Assembly: GCF_000717475.1 (NCBI RefSeq)
Contig: NZ_JPIK01000005.1
Coordinates: 166,809 to 230,808 of the forward strand
From: Desulfonatronum thiodismutans
Lineage (GTDB): Bacteria; Desulfobacterota; Desulfovibrionia; Desulfovibrionales; Desulfonatronaceae
Length of the DNA: 64,000 nt
Direction: 5' to 3'
In this document: positions 34,024 through 43,176 of the stretch, piece after piece
How the letters are laid out: each line of letters opens with the position of its first letter
Numbering within the stretch: position 1 is the stretch's first letter
Made by a program: the position numbers and the translations under genes
The notes under the pieces: generated by a model
Told to the model about the DNA's origin: nothing
What the model saw: the letters and a program-made list of their open reading frames with translations, nothing else
Database searches by the model: none

Positions 34024-37000
34024 CTGTCCCGGACCTCCCCGTCCCGCGGCCGGAACAGGACGAAGTAGGCTACGGGGATCAGCACCAGGGTGAAGAGGGT
34101 GGAGGCGATCAGGCCGAAGATCAGGGCCCAGGCCAAGCCGGAGAAGACCGGGTCCAGGGTGATGGGCCAGACGCCCAGGGCCGTGGTCAGGGCGGTGAGC
34201 ACGATGGGCTGGAGGCGGATGGCCCCGCTTTGGAGCACGGCGTCCTTGAAGTCCTGGCCCCGGTCCACGGCGGCCCGGATGAAGTCGATGAGCACCAGGG
34301 AGTTGCGGATCACGATGCCGCCCAGGGCGATCATCCCGATCATGGCCGTGGCCGTGAAGAAGACCGGGTCCGCGAAGCCGTCCACCTCCCGGCCGGTGAG
34401 CAGGTTCAGCAGCCAGAACCCGGGCATGATGCCCATCAGGGTCAGCGGGATGGCGGTCATGATCAGCAGGGGCAGGGCCAGGGACGCGGTCTGGACCACC
34501 AGCAGCAGATATATCCCGATCATGGCCGCGCCAAAGGCCAGCCCCAGATCCCGGAACACGTCCACGGTGATCTTCCATTCCCCCTCTCCGGTCCAGACCA
34601 CGTCGACGCCCGGAGGCGGTGGGTCGCCCCGCAGCTTGGCCTGCAGGTCCAGCACGGCTTCGGCCGGGGGCAGGCCGACGGTCTCCGCGGTGACGTAGAC
34701 CACCCGGCGCAGGTTCTTGTGCAGGATGGGCTGTTCTTCCATTTCCCAGACAAATCGGCCCAACTCGCCCAGAGGCAGCATGCTCCCGTTTGCTCCGCGC
34801 ACGTGCAGGGCCTCCAGGTCCGCTACGGAAACGCGCAGTTCCCGGGGCAGAATCACCCGCACGGGCAGAGTCTGCCGCTCGTGGGGGCTTTGGACCGTGG
34901 CCGGAGTCGTTCCTGCCGCGGCCATGTGCAGAGTGTGGACCAGGTCCCGTGCGCTCAGGCCGTGCAGCCCGGCTTTTTCCCGATCCGGAATGAACGTCAG
35001 CCGGGGTCGGGGGGCGACCCGGCTGTCGTCCACGTCCACCACGAATTCCTTGGCCTCCATCTTGGCCCGGACGTGCTCCGCGCCCTGGAAGAGCAGTTCG
35101 TACGGCTGCTCCGGGCCGCCGTAGATCTCCGCCACCAGGGTGGCCATGACCGGCGGGCCGGGCGGGATTTCCACGATCTGAATGGTGGCCGACCACTCCC
35201 GGGCGATGCGCTCCAGATCGGTGCGCACGGAGAGGACGATCTCGTGGCTCTGGCGGCGGCGCTCGTTCTTGGGCGTCAGGTTGATCCGGATGTCGCCCAG
35301 GTGGCCGCCTTCCCGGGCATAGTAGCGCCGGACCATGCCGTTGAAGTCCATGGGCGAGGCGATGCCGGCGAAGCTGAGCACGCTGGCGGTTTCGGGCAGT
35401 CCGGCCAGGTAGGCGGCCATGTCCCGGAGCACCGCGTCCGTAATTTCCAGAGGCGTGCCCTCGTCCATGTCCACCACCACCTGGAACTCGTCGCGGTTGT
35501 CAAAGGGCAGCATTTTCAGGGGCACTAGGCGCAGCGCGGCCAGAGAGACGGCCAGGAGCAGCAGGGCCAGGACCACGCCGACCAGGGCCGCGCGCAGCAT
35601 CCGGGAGTCCAGAAACGGGCCGATGGCCACGCGGTAGGCGCGCAGAATCCAGTCCGGAACCCCGGTGGGAGTGCCGCCGGTAGTGGAAGCCTGGGGAAGA
35701 GCGACGCCGGGCCTTGTTTTGCGGCGCAGCAGCATGTGGCAGAGCCAGGGGACGATGGTCAGGGCGCAGACCGTGGAGAAGATCACGGTCAGGGGCACGG
35801 TGGCGGCCATGGGGGCCATGTACGGGCCCATCATCCCGGTGATGAAGAACAGGGGCAGAAAGCAGGCGATGATGGCCAGGGTGGACATGATCACCGGCAC
35901 GAAGACTTCGGCCACCGCGCTGAGGGTGGCCCAGGCCGGGCCGGGATGGTTCAGGCGCATGTGCCGGCGGATGTTGTCCACGTTGGTGATGGGGTCGTCC
36001 ACCACCAGACCCAGGGAGAGGATCAGGGCGAAGAGGGTCACCCGGTTGATGGTGTAGCCCAGCAGATGGCTGCTGAACAGGGCCAGGGAAAAGCTGACCG
36101 GAATGGCCACGGCCACCACCAGGGCGGCCCGCCAGCCCAATGTCAGGGCCAGCACGATCACCACCGTGGCCACGGCGAAGACCAGGGACCAGAGCAGATC
36201 GCCGACCTTGTTCTGGGCGGTTTGGCCGTAGTCCCGGGTGATTTCCAGATGCACGTCCGCGGGCAGCACCAGGGGCCGCAGTTCCGTTACAGCGGCCAGA
36301 AGGTCGCGGGTCACGGCCACGGCGTTGGCCCCGCGCTGCTTGGCCAGGGCCAGGGTCACCGCGGGCATTTCCAGGGAATGGCCGCCCCCGTGCAGGTTCC
36401 GCGCTTGCGCTTCGCCAAAGCGGATCCGGGTGTAGCTGACCGGTTCGCAGGGGCCGTCCAGAACCTGGGCCACGTCCCGGAGGAAGACCGGCCGGGCCTG
36501 ATTGTGACCCTGGTGCACGCCCACCACCACCCCGGCCACGTCCGCGGCCGTGGTGAACCGGCCGTCCCCCAGCACGTTCAGCTCCTGGTTGTCCCGGAGC
36601 AGGGATCCGGCGCTCAGGGCCGCGTCGGCCGCGGTCAACGTCCGGTCCAGGTCGGCGAAGGTCACCCCGTGTCCGGCCATGCGCAGCGGGTCCGGCTCCA
36701 CCCGGACTTCCCGGTGGCGTCCGCCGATGATCTCGGCTCGGGACACTTCCGGGACCTCGGACAGCCGGGCCAGAAACTCCTCTCCGATCCGGCGCAGCTC
36801 GAAGTCGGACCGGGTCGGGGAGTACAGGGTCACGGTGAGCACGGGCACGTCGTCGATTTCCACGGGCCGGATCAGCCAGTCCGCGACCAGCGGCGGAACC
36901 TGGTCCTCGTGCATGGTGATCTTGTTGTGCAGCTTGACCAGGGAACGTTCCCGGTCCTCGCCCACGAAGAACCGGACCGTGACCACGGCCTGGTCCCGCC

Positions 37001-37301
37001 GGGACACGGAATAGACGTACTCCACCCCGTCGATCTGCCAAAGCAGCTTTTCCAGCGGCGTGGCCACCAGCTTTTCCACCTCTTCCGGTCCTGCTCCCGG
37101 GGCCTGGACGATCACGTCGGCCATGGGCACGACGATCTGCGGCTCTTCCTCCCGGGGCATGACCAGCAGGGCCGCGACGCCCAGGGCCAGGGCCAGGACC
37201 AGAAACACCCCGGCCAAGTGCGAGGAGAGAAACGGGGCCACCATGGCCGGGACGAGCCCGTGAGGTCGGGTGGGGCGAGGGGGAGAAGCGGATGCGGTCA
37301 T
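34020..37301 (-). CDS. RND-family efflux permease (AcrB/HAE1-like)
   Basis: A 1093-aa inner-membrane proton-driven pump. Helix 1 (about 27-48) is followed by the first periplasmic loop with porter domains. Transmembrane helices 2-7 include the GxxxDDPITNVDNI-type segment of helix 4 (LVVDDPITN), where the proton-relay aspartates sit. A second periplasmic loop follows at about 600-890, then helices 8-12. Full-length for the class. Helix 4 and the loops suggest the HAE/CzcA-like branch. The substrate cannot be deduced. The adaptor gene ends two bases before this start, so adaptor and pump form an operon. No TolC-type channel is encoded here. Confidence 0.92.
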   Translation of the reverse strand: MTASASPPRPTRPHGLVPAMVAPFLSSHLAGVFLVLALALGVAALLVMPREEEPQIVVPMADVIVQAPGAGPEEVEKLVATPLEKLLWQIDGVEYVYSVSRRDQAVVTVRFFVGEDRERSLVKLHNKITMHEDQVPPLVADWLIRPVEIDDVPVLTVTLYSPTRSDFELRRIGEEFLARLSEVPEVSRAEIIGGRHREVRVEPDPLRMAGHGVTFADLDRTLTAADAALSAGSLLRDNQELNVLGDGRFTTAADVAGVVVGVHQGHNQARPVFLRDVAQVLDGPCEPVSYTRIRFGEAQARNLHGGGHSLEMPAVTLALAKQRGANAVAVTRDLLAAVTELRPLVLPADVHLEITRDYGQTAQNKVGDLLWSLVFAVATVVIVLALTLGWRAALVVAVAIPVSFSLALFSSHLLGYTINRVTLFALILSLGLVVDDPITNVDNIRRHMRLNHPGPAWATLSAVAEVFVPVIMSTLAIIACFLPLFFITGMMGPYMAPMAATVPLTVIFSTVCALTIVPWLCHMLLRRKTRPGVALPQASTTGGTPTGVPDWILRAYRVAIGPFLDSRMLRAALVGVVLALLLLAVSLAALRLVPLKMLPFDNRDEFQVVVDMDEGTPLEITDAVLRDMAAYLAGLPETASVLSFAGIASPMDFNGMVRRYYAREGGHLGDIRINLTPKNERRRQSHEIVLSVRTDLERIAREWSATIQIVEIPPGPPVMATLVAEIYGGPEQPYELLFQGAEHVRAKMEAKEFVVDVDDSRVAPRPRLTFIPDREKAGLHGLSARDLVHTLHMAAAGTTPATVQSPHERQTLPVRVILPRELRVSVADLEALHVRGANGSMLPLGELGRFVWEMEEQPILHKNLRRVVYVTAETVGLPPAEAVLDLQAKLRGDPPPPGVDVVWTGEGEWKITVDVFRDLGLAFGAAMIGIYLLLVVQTASLALPLLIMTAIPLTLMGIMPGFWLLNLLTGREVDGFADPVFFTATAMIGMIALGGIVIRNSLVLIDFIRAAVDRGQDFKDAVLQSGAIRLQPIVLTALTTALGVWPITLDPVFSGLAWALIFGLIASTLFTLVLIPVAYFVLFRPRDGEVRDS

Positions 37302-37303
37302 GA

Positions 37304-38500
37304 TCAGGGAGCGGGGTGCAGCCAGAGGCGTTCGCCGCCTTCCAGGCCGGAGAGAACCTCGACCATCTCGTCATGGCCGCGGCCCAGGCGCAGGTGGCGC
37401 AGGACGTAGGTGGCGTCGTCGTGGATCACGGCGACCAGCTCCAGTTGTCCGACGCGCAGCACGGTCCGGGCATCGACGAGCACCACCGGTTCAACATGGA
37501 TGGGAATGCGCAGCCGGACGAACATGCCCGGCCGAAGATTCGCGGCCGAGAGGTCGGCGGGCCAGAGGTCGTCCGGGTCCGCGGCGGGCGGGGAGGGCGG
37601 GACCAGCTTGACCAGAAAGGTGCGTGAGTCCGTGGACGCCCCGGGCTCGACTTCGTCCACGATCACCGGGAACTCCCGGTTCAGGGCGTCCACCCGGGCC
37701 GTGAATTCCGCTCCCGGCGTCAGCAGGTGGTGAAACCGCTCCGGCGCCTGGACCTCCAGGCGTAAATCCGGACTGTGCAGCAAAAGCAGGGTCCGTCCCG
37801 GCTGGACCACGTCTCCGGGTTCCACGGAGCGGCGGGCGATGATCCCATCCTCGGAAGCCGTGATGGTGGTATGGCCCAGAGCCACCGTGAGCTCTTGAAT
37901 CCGCTGCTCCAGCCGCGATTGCTGGGCTTTCAGTTCCTGGATGCTTTGCTCGGCCTGGCCGCTCTCGGCTCTGGCGGCCAGAAACGCGGCACGGGCGTGG
38001 TCCAGTTCCTGGACCGCGGACGCGCCCTGGGCTTGCAAAGCTTCGATCCGGGCAAAGTCGGCCTGGGCCAGGTCGAATCCGGCCCGGGCCTTTTCCAGGC
38101 CTTGATGCGCCCGCTTCAGCGCGGAGCCCAGGGCGTCCAGGTCGTGGCGGCCCTGGGCCAGGCGGGCCTGAAGTTCCCGGTCGTCCAGTACCAGCAACGG
38201 CTCCCCACGGAGGACCCGCTGTCCCGAACGGACCAAGACATGGCGGACCTCGGCCTGAACCTGGGCGCTGATCGCTGTCTCCCCCCTGGGCCGAACCTCG
38301 CCCACGGCCTCGACCCAGGCCGGAACGGTGGTCCGCAAGGCAACCGCGATTTCCGCTCCAGGCGGCAAGGCTCCTTTCTGGACGTCGGGTGGGGATGGTA
38401 CGGGCGGAGCGTCCTTGAGCAGCATCCATGCACCTCCCAGCAGGAGGATCAGCAGGATGACGGGAAGGAAAAGCAGCGGGCGCGGGAAGATGTGGGGCAT
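37304..38500 (-). CDS. RND efflux periplasmic adaptor (membrane-fusion protein)
   Basis: A 398-aa protein with one N-terminal membrane anchor (about 8-28). It has the HlyD/AcrA layout: a beta-barrel strand, a lipoyl half-motif ETAISAQVQAEVRHVLVRSG (about 75-95), a long coiled-coil hairpin (about 110-205, rich in Ala/Glu/Gln), the second lipoyl half with ASEDGIIARRSVEPGD, then barrel and membrane-proximal domains. It bridges the RND permease at 34020 to an outer-membrane channel. The two genes are two bases apart. Divergently transcribed from the hypothetical at 38642, with both promoters in 38501-38641. Confidence 0.9.
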   Translation of the reverse strand: MPHIFPRPLLFLPVILLILLLGGAWMLLKDAPPVPSPPDVQKGALPPGAEIAVALRTTVPAWVEAVGEVRPRGETAISAQVQAEVRHVLVRSGQRVLRGEPLLVLDDRELQARLAQGRHDLDALGSALKRAHQGLEKARAGFDLAQADFARIEALQAQGASAVQELDHARAAFLAARAESGQAEQSIQELKAQQSRLEQRIQELTVALGHTTITASEDGIIARRSVEPGDVVQPGRTLLLLHSPDLRLEVQAPERFHHLLTPGAEFTARVDALNREFPVIVDEVEPGASTDSRTFLVKLVPPSPPAADPDDLWPADLSAANLRPGMFVRLRIPIHVEPVVLVDARTVLRVGQLELVAVIHDDATYVLRHLRLGRGHDEMVEVLSGLEGGERLWLHPAP

Positions 38501-38641
38501 GGGGAGGAGATGGAGTTGTTTGTCGGAAGCGGCATGCTCTCCGGAAGTTTGGGTTATCGACTTATGGTCCGCACCTTGTCAAATAGGTTCGGATGAGTCG
38601 GATTCATTGAAAGGCTACGGAGTAAGGTTTAAGACGGAGGC

Positions 38642-39793
38642 ATGTCGATCCAAATAACGCTTGAAAACATGGAGGCTCCGGTGTTGACGTCGATGCAGGC
38701 CCTGCGGGAGCAGATTCAGCGCAACTGCGCCGTTTCCGACGCCAATTTCAGCGGTGCGTTTTCCTTGTGCGGGCTGTTGCTGCGGATGCGGGAGCTGTAC
38801 AAGTGGGAAGCCGGGTTGCCTCCCTGGAAGGAACCGGAGCACGGCCTGATTCTGGACTGGGTCGAGCAGCGGGAAGATCTGTGGCAGGAGCTGGAAGGGC
38901 GAAGCTGTGAAACGCTGTGCCTGGAAGGCGAGGAACTGGACCCCTTCGAGGTGGAACGGATCAACCAGCGGCTGGCGTCCCGGAACCTGCTTTACGGCGC
39001 GGGCTACGTGCTGGGGATGAAGCCCAGTTTTTTGCTGGCCGAGCCGGTGGAATCCCAACTGGTCGAAGGACTGCGGGTGTACACGGTGGATCGGGAGCTG
39101 TGCCGGGACATTTTCGCGACCCCGGTGATGCGCCAGGGAGAGCGCGTCATCGCCCGCCGCCAGGCCATGGCCTTTCTGATCTGGGACGTGATCCAGGAGC
39201 AACGCCCTTCGGTGCGCCCGGCCCTGGGCTACGCCCTGGCCGGGTATGGGCTGAATTCGCAAGACCTGCTGCGTCAACCCGGTGCGCACGGGGCGGTCTA
39301 CCAGCGGATGGTGGCCGAGGAGTTACGGGTCTGGGTGTATCACGAGATCGGCGAAGCCCTGGAGGACGCCTTTCCCGGCGACGTCTGGCACCAGATGGTG
39401 GCCAACACCTGCCAGACCTTGGCCGAAGTGTTCATCCGGGCGGTCAAGGACCTCCTGGCCGACACCCATCCCCAAGGCCTGCTGGCCCGGATGATCCAGG
39501 AGGACCGCAAGGCGTCCCTGGGGTTGTACCTGGCCATGATGCGCCCCCTGTCCAAGATGCTCTTCCCGGACATTTTCTCCGTGTTTCCGGACTTCGTCCG
39601 CTCCGGAAACTGGAGCGAAGTGGACCAGGCCCGGGGCAAGGCCCATGTCGCGGGTCGGAACCTGGCCGCCAGACTCGTGGACATCCACGCCGCCGCCGAC
39701 CCGTTTGATCACGCCCGGACCGTGGAACGGATCATCGAGGAGGTGATCCGGCCGTTGGGGATTGTCGACGGGATGGACGTGGAGGCGGAATAA
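38642..39793 (+). CDS. conserved-looking hypothetical protein (383 aa)
   Basis: A soluble, mostly helical protein without signal peptide or membrane segment. Notable features are an N-terminal SGAFSLCGLLLRMRELYKWE segment (about 40-60), GRSCETLCLEGEELDPF near 88-104, a GAGYVLGMKPSFLL block near 119, and several Trp/Arg-rich helices. GGAGGC is very close to the ATG; a second Met ten codons in is an alternative start. I do not recognise a catalytic motif. It looks like a widely conserved protein of sulfate reducers with an undefined role, judged only from its regular composition and length. It is flanked by the divergent RND operon and the toxin-antitoxin pair, which do not explain it. Confidence 0.8.
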   Translation: MSIQITLENMEAPVLTSMQALREQIQRNCAVSDANFSGAFSLCGLLLRMRELYKWEAGLPPWKEPEHGLILDWVEQREDLWQELEGRSCETLCLEGEELDPFEVERINQRLASRNLLYGAGYVLGMKPSFLLAEPVESQLVEGLRVYTVDRELCRDIFATPVMRQGERVIARRQAMAFLIWDVIQEQRPSVRPALGYALAGYGLNSQDLLRQPGAHGAVYQRMVAEELRVWVYHEIGEALEDAFPGDVWHQMVANTCQTLAEVFIRAVKDLLADTHPQGLLARMIQEDRKASLGLYLAMMRPLSKMLFPDIFSVFPDFVRSGNWSEVDQARGKAHVAGRNLAARLVDIHAAADPFDHARTVERIIEEVIRPLGIVDGMDVEAE

Positions 39794-39995
39794 TCGCGGA
39801 AAGAGCTTGACATGCTTTTCTTCTGGTCCGTAACGGGAGACCTTCCAATTCCAGATATTCGCATCAAGTTTCATCAACCATCTCGGCGCGCGACATGACG
39901 GCAAAAAGAGAAGTGCGGGAGCACGTTTCGTGAGTCGGGTGCAAAAAAAGATGAGGTAAGATCAATGCTGATCGACCCCAAGGAGGTGTTTAATA

Positions 39996-40217
39996 ATGAA
40001 TCTGAGAGAGTGCGAAGCGTCAGCCCTGACGTTGCCCGTCAACGAGCGGGCAATCCTGGCAAAACGTCTGATTGAAAGTCTCGATGCGCTTGACGATTCT
40101 GATACGGAACGGCTTTGGCTGGATGAGGCGGAAAGGCGTTATCGGGAATACAAGGAAGGTGGCCTTTCCGCGCGGGATGCCATGGCGGCTGTTTATGAGG
40201 CACGGGAACGATTGTGA
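39996..40217 (+). CDS. addiction-module antitoxin (TIGR02574-type)
   Basis: A 73-aa acidic protein. The pattern LPVNERAILAKRLIESLD, then WLDEAERRYREYKEG and a final AxDAMAAVYEARERL, is that of the putative addiction-module component family, usually antitoxin to a RelE/ParE toxin. AAGGAGG precedes the ATG. Its stop overlaps the GTG start of the toxin gene, so the two are coupled. As a typical antitoxin it should bind the toxin and autoregulate the promoter, but no operator was identified. Confidence 0.85.
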   Translation: MNLRECEASALTLPVNERAILAKRLIESLDALDDSDTERLWLDEAERRYREYKEGGLSARDAMAAVYEARERL

Positions 40218-40528
40218 AGAATACCGTTCGCATGGTGCAATTGGCGGAACAGGAAATGCTTGATGCCGCTGCCTATTATGAAGATCGTGTCGATGGACTT
40301 GGACGAGATTTTCTCGATTCCATCGCCTTGGCAATCAAGGATATCGGCGATTTCCCGGAACGCTGGCCCGTTGTCAGGAGAGAGGTTCGAAGAAGCCTTG
40401 TATCCCGTTTTCCCTACTCGCTTTTCTATCGTGTCGATCCTGATGAGGTGATCGTTCTCGCGGTAGCCCATCAGCGCCGTCGCCCGGCCTACTGGCTTGG
40501 AAGATTATCCCGACACGGGAACCAATAA
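40214..40528 (+). CDS. RelE/ParE-family toxin
   Basis: A 104-aa protein with the RelE/ParE fold pattern: MLDAAAYYEDRVDGLGRDFLDSI, then FPERWPVVRREVRRSLVSRFPYSLFYRVDPDEVIVLAVAHQRRRPAYW. The helix-strand order and the FPYSLFYRV/VLAVAHQRR block are characteristic. The start is GTG at 40214 inside the antitoxin stop (GTGA). An in-frame ATG lies at 40232. ParE members inhibit gyrase and RelE members cut mRNA; sequence alone does not separate them here. Probably a chromosomal toxin-antitoxin module. Confidence 0.85.
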   Translation: MKNTVRMVQLAEQEMLDAAAYYEDRVDGLGRDFLDSIALAIKDIGDFPERWPVVRREVRRSLVSRFPYSLFYRVDPDEVIVLAVAHQRRRPAYWLGRLSRHGNQ

Positions 40529-40633
40529 CCGTGCCCCGCACTAAAAACAGCCAAACCAACAACACGCGAAACGCCGCCAAACAACCCAGGATCATCGTTT
40601 CGGCCAAATCCCTTTCATTTCATCGTGGTCAAC

Positions 40634-40753
40634 GTAGGGGCGGACCTGCGTGTCCGCCATGAAAATGGTACGGCGTCCACGAAAAAACACGGGCATGTGG
40701 TGTTGGGCGGTTTATTGGGCGGACGCAGGGACAGACACATAGGTCTGCCCCCA
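40634..40753. repeat. ~120-bp inverted-repeat element (REP/MITE-like)
   Basis: GTAGGGGCGGACCTGCGTG (40634-) followed by TCCGCC is mirrored by GGGCGGACGCAGGGACAGAC...GTCTGCCCCCAC at the right end, arms of about 25 bases. The motif GTAGGGGCGxxCCTxxGTG is of a kind dispersed in many bacterial genomes. It lies between the toxin gene and nfo with no coding potential. Confidence 0.55.
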
Positions 40754-40777
40754 CAGGGCGACATCGTCAGGCATGTT

Positions 40778-41668
40778 TCAACTAGGTTCCGAGGATTGCG
40801 AGACGGGCGGGACTTTTTGAATCAAACCGCGCAGCACGTTCAGGTTGCGCACGTCCTCTTTATAGTCTTTATCCTTGGGCGTTTCCAAAACCATGGGCAA
40901 ATGCGTCAGGCGGGGGTCGTTGAGAATGGTGGCGAAGCCGGGCAGGCCGATTTGGCCTTGGCCGATGTGCTCATGCCGGTCCACGCGGCTGCCTAGGGCG
41001 GTTTTGCTGTCGTTGAGGTGGATCAGGCGCAGCCGGGCCAAGCCCACGGAGTTGTCCAGGCGGGAGACGACCCGGTCCCACCCGGCTTGATCCCGTGGAT
41101 CATGGCCCGCGGCAAAGCCGTGGCAGCTGTCCCAGCAGACGCCCAGGCGGTCCGGGAACCGGGACGCGGCGATGATCCCGCCCAGATCCTCGGGATCCGC
41201 GCCCAGGGCCGTGCCGGAGCCGGCGGTGTTTTCCAGCAGCACGCCGACGCCTGCCCCCGCTGTTCCGGCCTGCTCAAAGGCCGCGTCCAGGCAGGCGGCG
41301 GCCCGGGCAATGCCGGTGGTCGCGCCCTGGCCTTTGTGCGCGCCGGGATGCAGGACCACCCAGCGGATGTTCAGCCTGGCGCAGCGCAGCAGTTCCCGGG
41401 CCAGGGCGTCCCGGGACTTGCGCCACAGGGTGTCGTCCGGCGAAGCCGGGTTGATCAGGTAGGCTCCGTGGGCAAACACGTGCGGCAGGCCCCAGGCCTG
41501 CCAGGCCGCGGCAAAGGCGGCGGCTTCCTCGTCCGTGATCTCCGGCGCGGCCCATTGCCGCTGGTTGCGGGTGAACAATTGCAGGGCCCGGCCTTCAATG
41601 CAGGCGATGCGCTCGAAGACCAGGTGCAGTCCGCCCGCGGCGGGCATGTGGGCGCCGAGAAAGGGCAT
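40778..41668 (-). CDS. nfo: endonuclease IV (AP endonuclease)
   Basis: A 296-aa TIM-barrel, three-zinc enzyme cutting 5' to abasic sites in base-excision repair. Family blocks are LGAHMPAAGGL at the N-terminus, FAHGAYLINPASP, VLHPGAH, VLLENTAGSG with a zinc-ligand Glu, GVCWDSCHGFAAG (zinc-ligand Asp/His), HLNDSK, the DRHEHIGQGQIG block and a late METPK-like VLETPKD. AGGAG lies seven bases before the ATG at 41668; the longer frame is unsupported. Slightly variant motifs but complete. Confidence 0.93.
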   Translation of the reverse strand: MPFLGAHMPAAGGLHLVFERIACIEGRALQLFTRNQRQWAAPEITDEEAAAFAAAWQAWGLPHVFAHGAYLINPASPDDTLWRKSRDALARELLRCARLNIRWVVLHPGAHKGQGATTGIARAAACLDAAFEQAGTAGAGVGVLLENTAGSGTALGADPEDLGGIIAASRFPDRLGVCWDSCHGFAAGHDPRDQAGWDRVVSRLDNSVGLARLRLIHLNDSKTALGSRVDRHEHIGQGQIGLPGFATILNDPRLTHLPMVLETPKDKDYKEDVRNLNVLRGLIQKVPPVSQSSEPS

Positions 41669-41855
41669 GATTTTTCTCCTGTCGGGCGGAACGGGAAGGC
41701 GTGTTTCCAGACGTGGACGTGATTGCTTCTCTTGGCCGGAAAAACTATGAAGGGTCACTGACGCGCCGCATGGCGCCCAATCACCCTCGCGGCGCGGCCG
41801 TGAGACTCCGGCAGACTACACCGCACCCCCCAGCCCCTCAACCCCGCGAACGACA

Positions 41856-42116
41856 ATGAAAGATTTCGAACAGTTCCGGAAACTGCTGGACGAGCAGTGC
41901 CAGTGGCCCTCGGTGTACACCTTCAAATTCATCGTGCCCAAGGCCCGGGCGGAGGAACTGCTGGCTGTTTTCAGGTCCTGCCCGGAAGTCTCGGTGCGGG
42001 AATCGAGCCAAGGCAAGTATCTGAGCGTCACGGCGAACATGATCATGTCCTCCAGCGACGGGGTCGTGGCGGTGTATGAGGCCGTGGCGGAGATTGAGGG
42101 CATCATCGCGCTGTAA
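41856..42116 (+). CDS. YbeD/DUF493 family protein
   Basis: An 86-aa ferredoxin-like alpha/beta protein. WPSVYTFKFIVP, then a helix, then SSQGKYLSVTANMIMSS and a closing YEAVAEIEGIIAL follow the DUF493 pattern of E. coli YbeD (87 aa). YbeD is linked by context to lipoate metabolism in E. coli. A regulatory ligand-binding role is suspected for the family but unproven. Here it is not next to lipA/lipB. The dispersed repeat begins at the base right after its TAA stop. Confidence 0.82.
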   Translation: MKDFEQFRKLLDEQCQWPSVYTFKFIVPKARAEELLAVFRSCPEVSVRESSQGKYLSVTANMIMSSSDGVVAVYEAVAEIEGIIAL

Positions 42117-42262
42117 CAGTCCGTTGAAAAACTCCCAATTGCTGCGTCGCTGCAAAAAGTTCAAACTCTCACGTATAAATAAATACGCTTCGACCTTGAA
42201 CTTTTTTTGCTCCTTGCACTTGGGACTTTTTGAACGGACTGCCGGATAAGGACTTTTTCAAC
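42117..42262. repeat. dispersed nested-inverted-repeat element, copy 2
   Basis: CAGTCCGTTGAAAAACTCCC begins immediately after the TAA of the DUF493 gene. The inverted end GGACTG closes at 42241, with the GGACTTTTTCAAC tail to 42262. Identical to copies 1 and 3 at most positions. It separates the DUF493 gene from pyrK and supplies a T-rich hairpin that could end transcription. Confidence 0.88.
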
Positions 42263-42303
42263 ATAATATGGCCCCAAACGACCAAACATTGAACTTTTTG
42301 ATT

Positions 42304-43176
42304 ATGCCTGAAGACACGCTCATGGCGGCTCCCGCCGCCTCTTCCCCGGTTTGCCGCGAATTCACGGTTTCGGAACTGCGCCGGACCGGTTCGGAATCCG
42401 GCCTTGCATCGCCTGGGGGCGCTGGACCGGATCATTCGCACTGGTTGCTGGATCTGGAATTGCCGGAGGGTTTCCCCGGCGAGGATGGGTGGACGCCCGG
42501 GCAGTTCGTGATGCTGCGGCCGGTTTCCTGGGCCTTCGAGCCCTTGTGGGCCCGGCCCTTTTCCATCTGCATGCTGGAGCGGGGCGTGCTGCGCATTTTT
42601 TTCCAGGTGGTCGGCCGGGGGACCAGGGCCATGAGCGCCTTGCGCCGTGGGGACCGGGTCGTTGTCTGGGGGCCGCTGGGCCGGGGGTTCGTCGTGGAGC
42701 CGGAGACGCCCACGCTGCTGTTGGCCGGAGGCATCGGACTGGCGCCGTTCATCGGCTACGCCCGGCGTCATCCCCGGCCCGACCAGGCGCGGCTTTTTTT
42801 CGGCCATCGCCCGGAAATCGCTGAATACCCCCTGGACCTGCTGCCGAAAGCCGTGGTCGTGGAGGCTTCCCGCCAGACCTGCGCCGAGGAAATGGCCTGC
42901 TTCGTGGGCGATCTGGAACGCTGGATCGCGGAATATGCCGCTAGGCAGGGGCTGATTCTGGCCTGCGGACCGCATCCGTTTCTGCAAGCCGTCCAGTCCC
43001 TGGCCGTGAAACACCGGGCCAGGACGCAGCTTTCCCTGGAGAACCGCATGGCCTGCGGGGTGGGGGCGTGTCTGGGGTGCGTGACCAAGACGACGGATCA
43101 GGCCTTGCCGGTGAAGGTCTGCACCCAGGGGCCGGTGTTCTGGGCTCAGGACGTGAATCTTGGAGGGGCGGCATGA
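42304..43176 (+). CDS. pyrK: dihydroorotate dehydrogenase electron-transfer subunit
   Basis: A 290-aa FAD/[2Fe-2S] subunit that carries electrons between PyrD-type FMN and NAD(H). The ferredoxin-reductase fold shows the FAD block RPFSICML and nucleotide-binding LLLAGGIGLAPFIGYARR. The C-terminal cluster motif CGVGACLGC with a later Cys (VKVCTQGP) provides four cysteine ligands. The exact start is uncertain: ATGs at 42268, 42304 and 42322 are in frame, none with a clear ribosome-binding site, and 42268 lies at the edge of the repeat. The stop overlaps the pyrD start (ATGA). Together they form a class 1B, NAD-linked dihydroorotate dehydrogenase. Confidence 0.9.
   Translation: MPEDTLMAAPAASSPVCREFTVSELRRTGSESGLASPGGAGPDHSHWLLDLELPEGFPGEDGWTPGQFVMLRPVSWAFEPLWARPFSICMLERGVLRIFFQVVGRGTRAMSALRRGDRVVVWGPLGRGFVVEPETPTLLLAGGIGLAPFIGYARRHPRPDQARLFFGHRPEIAEYPLDLLPKAVVVEASRQTCAEEMACFVGDLERWIAEYAARQGLILACGPHPFLQAVQSLAVKHRARTQLSLENRMACGVGACLGCVTKTTDQALPVKVCTQGPVFWAQDVNLGGAA

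Noticed and set aside
35736..37409. 557-aa plus-strand frame opposite the RND pump
   Set aside because: Antisense shadow of a well-supported 1093-aa permease, with no motifs of its own.
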